Below the pieces are notes generated by a model. It saw only the letters and a program-made list of their open reading frames with translations, was not told where the DNA came from and searched no databases. A DNA stretch of 8,752 nt from Eubacteriales Family XIII. Incertae Sedis bacterium (GTDB lineage: Bacteria; Bacillota; Clostridia; Peptostreptococcales; Anaerovoracaceae). Made by a program: the position numbers and the translations under genes. The number at the start of each line of letters is the position of its first letter. The stretch's first letter is position 1. The DNA is taken from the NCBI GenBank assembly GCA_031290715.1, contig JAITNA010000245.1, positions 1 to 8,752 on the forward strand, in the 5' to 3' direction. Positions 6,409-8,752 of this stretch are shown here, piece after piece.

Positions 6409-7722
6409 ATGTTTGATTATCGTTCCAAAATAATTACGGCGGAGCAAGCTGTCGGCTTGGTGCGGGACGGCTTCAATATCACCGTCGGCCTGGGCGCCAA
6501 CGAGCCTGTGGCATTTCTGAGCAACCTTCACCATATTGCGGGCAAGGTGAAAGATGTGACCATTACAAACTGCCTGCCGACCGTGATCGCGCCCTATCTT
6601 TCCGAGGAAAATGTCCGCGCGTCCTTCTGGATCGACAGTTGGTTTTCCACGCCGCAGCTCCGCAGCCTTGCCGCGACGGGGCGCGTCAGTTTCATTCCGA
6701 ATCACCTGCATTTGGCGGGGATCAAACGGAATTTTCACAGGAAGTCCGACATCCTGATCAGCATGGCCTCGATGCCGGAGGAAAGCGGGCGCGTCCGCTT
6801 CGGCGCCGGCAATACCTATGAGGAAAAGATTGCGGGCGAAGCGGATATTGTCATTCTTGAAATCAGCCCGAACGTCCCGCATGTGCTCGGGCAGGATTAT
6901 CTGAACTGGGACGAGATAGACTATGTGATTGAAAGCGACGCCTTCCTCGGTACGATCCCGATTCCGCAGAGCAACGCGCGAGATCTCGCCATCGGCCGGT
7001 CCATTGCCGATTTGATCCATGACGGGGACTGTGTGCAGGTCGGTATCGGCGGCATTCCGAACGCGGTTTGTCAGTACCTGAGCGAAAAGAAAGACTTAGG
7101 CGTCCATACGGAAATGATGACGACCGGGATCATGGAACTGATGAAATCCGGCAGCGTCAACGGCAGCCGAAAGCAGCAGGATATCGGCAAGGTCGTCTGC
7201 GCGTTTGCGCTCGGTACGCAGGAGATGTACGCGTATATGAACGACAATCCGGATATTTTTGTCGGCCGCGGGGAACTTGTCAACGATCCCTATGTGATTG
7301 CCGGGAATGACAATCAGGTGAGTATCAATACGACCGTAGAAGTCGATCTGACCGGCCAATGCTGCAGCGAGAGCATCGGCACGCTGCAAATCTCCGGCAC
7401 AGGCGGCCAGTCCGATACCGCCGTCGGCGCGCAAATTTCAAAAAACGGCAGATCCGTTATCGCTTTGTACAGCACGGTGGAGAAGAAAAACGCGGAAACG
7501 GGCGACGCGGAGGTCCTTTCCAAAATCGTGCCGACCCTGCGGCCCGGCGCCGCGGTTTCGCTTTCCCGAAACGATGTGGATTGGGTCGTGACGGAGTACG
7601 GCGCGGTCAGTCTGCGCGGCACGACGGTCCGCGAGCGCGCGCAGCGGCTGATTTCCGTCGCGCATCCGGAGTTCCGGGATTCGCTGCTGTCGGACGCGCG
7701 AAAATACGGCTTTCTGCTGTAA
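6409..7722 (+). CDS. Acetyl-CoA hydrolase/transferase family protein (4-hydroxybutyrate CoA-transferase-like)
   Basis: A 437-residue protein close in length and layout to 4-hydroxybutyrate CoA-transferase AbfT, with the N-terminal domain (about 1-190) and C-terminal domain (about 195-437) of the acetyl-CoA hydrolase/transferase family. GIGGIPNAV (212-220) leads to HTEM (233-236), whose Glu235 corresponds to the Glu that forms the glutamyl-CoA intermediate (Glu238 in AbfT, from memory). EVDLTGQCCSESIG (311-324), GTGGQSD (330-336), SRNDVDWVVTEYG (386-398) and LRGTTVRERA (402-411) are all family hallmarks. The enzyme probably moves CoA from acetyl-CoA or a similar donor to a free carboxylate in the cytoplasm. 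The ATG at 6409 has AAAGGAGG at 6396-6403, overlapping the stop codon of the previous gene, so the two are probably translationally coupled. A TTG start at 6364 inside the KASIII-like gene is rejected. The acceptor acid is unknown; it is plausibly the imported compound. Confidence 0.92.
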   Translation: MFDYRSKIITAEQAVGLVRDGFNITVGLGANEPVAFLSNLHHIAGKVKDVTITNCLPTVIAPYLSEENVRASFWIDSWFSTPQLRSLAATGRVSFIPNHLHLAGIKRNFHRKSDILISMASMPEESGRVRFGAGNTYEEKIAGEADIVILEISPNVPHVLGQDYLNWDEIDYVIESDAFLGTIPIPQSNARDLAIGRSIADLIHDGDCVQVGIGGIPNAVCQYLSEKKDLGVHTEMMTTGIMELMKSGSVNGSRKQQDIGKVVCAFALGTQEMYAYMNDNPDIFVGRGELVNDPYVIAGNDNQVSINTTVEVDLTGQCCSESIGTLQISGTGGQSDTAVGAQISKNGRSVIALYSTVEKKNAETGDAEVLSKIVPTLRPGAAVSLSRNDVDWVVTEYGAVSLRGTTVRERAQRLISVAHPEFRDSLLSDARKYGFLL

Positions 7723-7745
7723 GAAATAAAAGGAAGGAGAATAAG

Positions 7746-8567
7746 ATGGCGGTTTTTACTTTTGAGGATATCCCTATTTATTACGAGGACATCGGCGACG
7801 GCGAGCCGATTTTGATTCTGAACGGGATTTTCATGTCCTGCGCGTCATGGCAGTCCTTTGTCCCCGCGTTCTCACGCCGCAATCGCTTGCTGCTGCTTGA
7901 CCTCGCGGATCAGGGGCAGAGCGGGAAGCTTTCCTATGAGTATACGCAGGAACTGCAGGAACGGGTCGTTCTGGCTTTTCTCGACCATCTGGGCCTTGAC
8001 CGTGTGCATATCACGGGGATCAGCTACGGCGGCGAGGTCGCGATCCGCACGGCGGCCCGGCATCCGGAGCGTGTGCTGAAACTTGTGCTTTCCAACACGA
8101 CGGCCTATACGTCCCGTTGGCTGCGTGACATCGGACGTTCTTGGGAATACGCCATGAACACGCACGACGGGCATGTTTTTTTCAAAACCTGTATTCCGGT
8201 CGTATATTCCCCGCAATTTTATGAGGCGAATTTTCAGTGGGCCTCGGAGCGGGAAGAACTCTTCGTGAAATATTTCGGTCCGCCTGTCTATGACGCGTTC
8301 GCGCGCCTTACGCGCAGCGCGGAAACACACGATGAACGGGCGAATCTGAAAAACATCGCGGCCCCGACCTTGGTCATTTCCTCGGAATATGACTTTGTGA
8401 CCCCGCGCCGCAATCAGGACGAATTGGTTCAGAACATCCCCGCCGCGGCGCACGCGGTCATTTCCGGCGCGGGTCACGCCGCAATGTACGAAAAACCGGC
8501 TGAATTCACCGCGCTGGTGTTGGGCTTCGTCAACAATGAAACAGAAAAAATCGCCATTATTCCATAA
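7746..8567 (+). CDS. Alpha/beta hydrolase, possibly of the RhlA/PhaG acyltransferase-like type
   Basis: A 273-residue alpha/beta-hydrolase fold protein without a signal peptide, so cytoplasmic. The nucleophile elbow is GISYGG (91-96) with Ser93. The acid is probably Asp216 in SSEYDFVTP and the base His244 in GAGHAAM, so the triad is complete. The oxyanion loop after the first strand reads LNGIFMS (25-31), with Asn-Gly replacing the usual His-Gly, and is followed by DLADQGQS (52-59). As I recall them, both features occur in RhlA and PhaG, which act on 3-hydroxyacyl thioesters, so a thioester hydrolase or transacylase role is plausible. An ordinary esterase or C-C hydrolase cannot be excluded. 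AAGGAGA at 7734-7740 supports the ATG. It is the last gene of the operon, 23 bases after the CoA-transferase, and its stop is 2 bases from that of the convergent regulator, with no terminator between them. Confidence 0.88.
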   Translation: MAVFTFEDIPIYYEDIGDGEPILILNGIFMSCASWQSFVPAFSRRNRLLLLDLADQGQSGKLSYEYTQELQERVVLAFLDHLGLDRVHITGISYGGEVAIRTAARHPERVLKLVLSNTTAYTSRWLRDIGRSWEYAMNTHDGHVFFKTCIPVVYSPQFYEANFQWASEREELFVKYFGPPVYDAFARLTRSAETHDERANLKNIAAPTLVISSEYDFVTPRRNQDELVQNIPAAAHAVISGAGHAAMYEKPAEFTALVLGFVNNETEKIAIIP

Positions 8568-8569
8568 TC

Positions 8570-8752
8570 TTATTCCGTAATGGGCGCAATGCCCCGCCGG
8601 ATGATATCCATGGTGCCTTTTAGGTGTTTCCGCACGCCGTTCATCGACAAGCGCGCCGACAGGTTTTGGAAAATAAAAATGTCCGTCACGAAATGAACGC
8701 ATAGATCCGCAAGGACCGAACTATCCATATCCGCGCGGATCCGCCCGTGCTC
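8570..8752 (-). CDS. TetR-type transcriptional regulator, C-terminal fragment (truncated by window edge)
   Basis: The last 60 residues of a protein whose start lies beyond the window, ending in IIRRGIAPITE and TAA at 8570-8572. The segment begins EHGRIRADMDSS, resembles the G-x-I-R-x-D-x-D stretch that precedes the dimerisation helices of TetR-family regulators, and continues as amphipathic helices (LADLCVHFVTDIFIFQNLSA) to a short terminal helix. The DNA-binding domain is not visible, so the family call rests on this region alone. It converges on the hydrolase gene with a 2-base gap. By position it is the likely repressor of both operons, acting at the palindromes at 5045 and 5272, with an acyl-CoA or the imported compound as a plausible effector (inference). 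Confidence 0.68.
   Translation of the reverse strand, partial: EHGRIRADMDSSVLADLCVHFVTDIFIFQNLSARLSMNGVRKHLKGTMDIIRRGIAPITE

Noticed and set aside
5447..7020. Minus-strand open frames opposite the KASIII-like and CoA-transferase genes
   Set aside because: Antisense shadows; the plus-strand frames carry conserved catalytic motifs and proper ribosome binding sites.
8582..8594. GGGC-GCAAT-GCCC hairpin as a terminator for the plus-strand operon
   Set aside because: Only a 4-bp stem, inside the coding sequence of the regulator, with no T run after it.
1..8752. tRNA, rRNA, CRISPR array, insertion sequence or riboswitch
   Set aside because: No cloverleaf, repeat-spacer pattern, transposase motif or recognisable aptamer was seen on either strand.

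Overview
The window holds two divergent operons and the 3' end of a regulator gene. Strong AGGAGG-type ribosome binding sites, a lipobox-bearing substrate-binding protein with a Gly/Ser linker, occasional GTG starts and moderately GC-rich coding sequence suggest a Gram-positive anaerobe, most likely a clostridial member of the Bacillota. That placement is inference; no rRNA or other phylogenetic marker is present.

Minus-strand operon (positions 5014 down to 29): livH, livM, livG, livF and livK encode a complete HAAT-family (branched-chain amino acid type) ABC importer, with two permeases, two ATPases and a lipoprotein receptor. The genes are tightly packed, with gaps of 17 and 16 bases and an 8-base overlap. 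The exception is an 85-base gap before livK, which is last rather than in the more usual first position. A perfect 13-bp hairpin followed by a T run ends the operon. The HAAT family imports amino acids, amides, urea, and aromatic or other carboxylates, so the substrate cannot be read from the sequence.

Divergent control region (5015-5362): two copies of a near-palindrome, TGACACTnnTGTCAnTTAT (16 of 19 bases identical between copies), lie one in front of each operon. One fits in the -35/-10 spacer of a candidate livH promoter. The other sits just downstream of a candidate extended -10 promoter for the plus-strand operon. Both look like operators of one dimeric repressor.

Plus-strand operon (5363-8567): a divergent KASIII (FabH-like) enzyme, a class of acetyl-CoA hydrolase/4-hydroxybutyrate CoA-transferase, and an alpha/beta hydrolase with RhlA/PhaG-like features. 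The KASIII-like protein keeps the nucleophilic Cys and the first catalytic His but has His where FabH has Asn. A TetR-type regulator, C-terminal 60 residues only, converges on this operon with 2 bases between stop codons and is the obvious candidate for binding the two operators.

Working model (inference): the importer brings in a small carboxylate or amino-acid-like compound, the CoA-transferase activates it, the KASIII-like enzyme condenses or cleaves the acyl-CoA, and the hydrolase releases or transfers the product. The TetR protein would sense the compound or its CoA ester. I know of no described pathway with exactly this composition, but I cannot run a search to confirm that.
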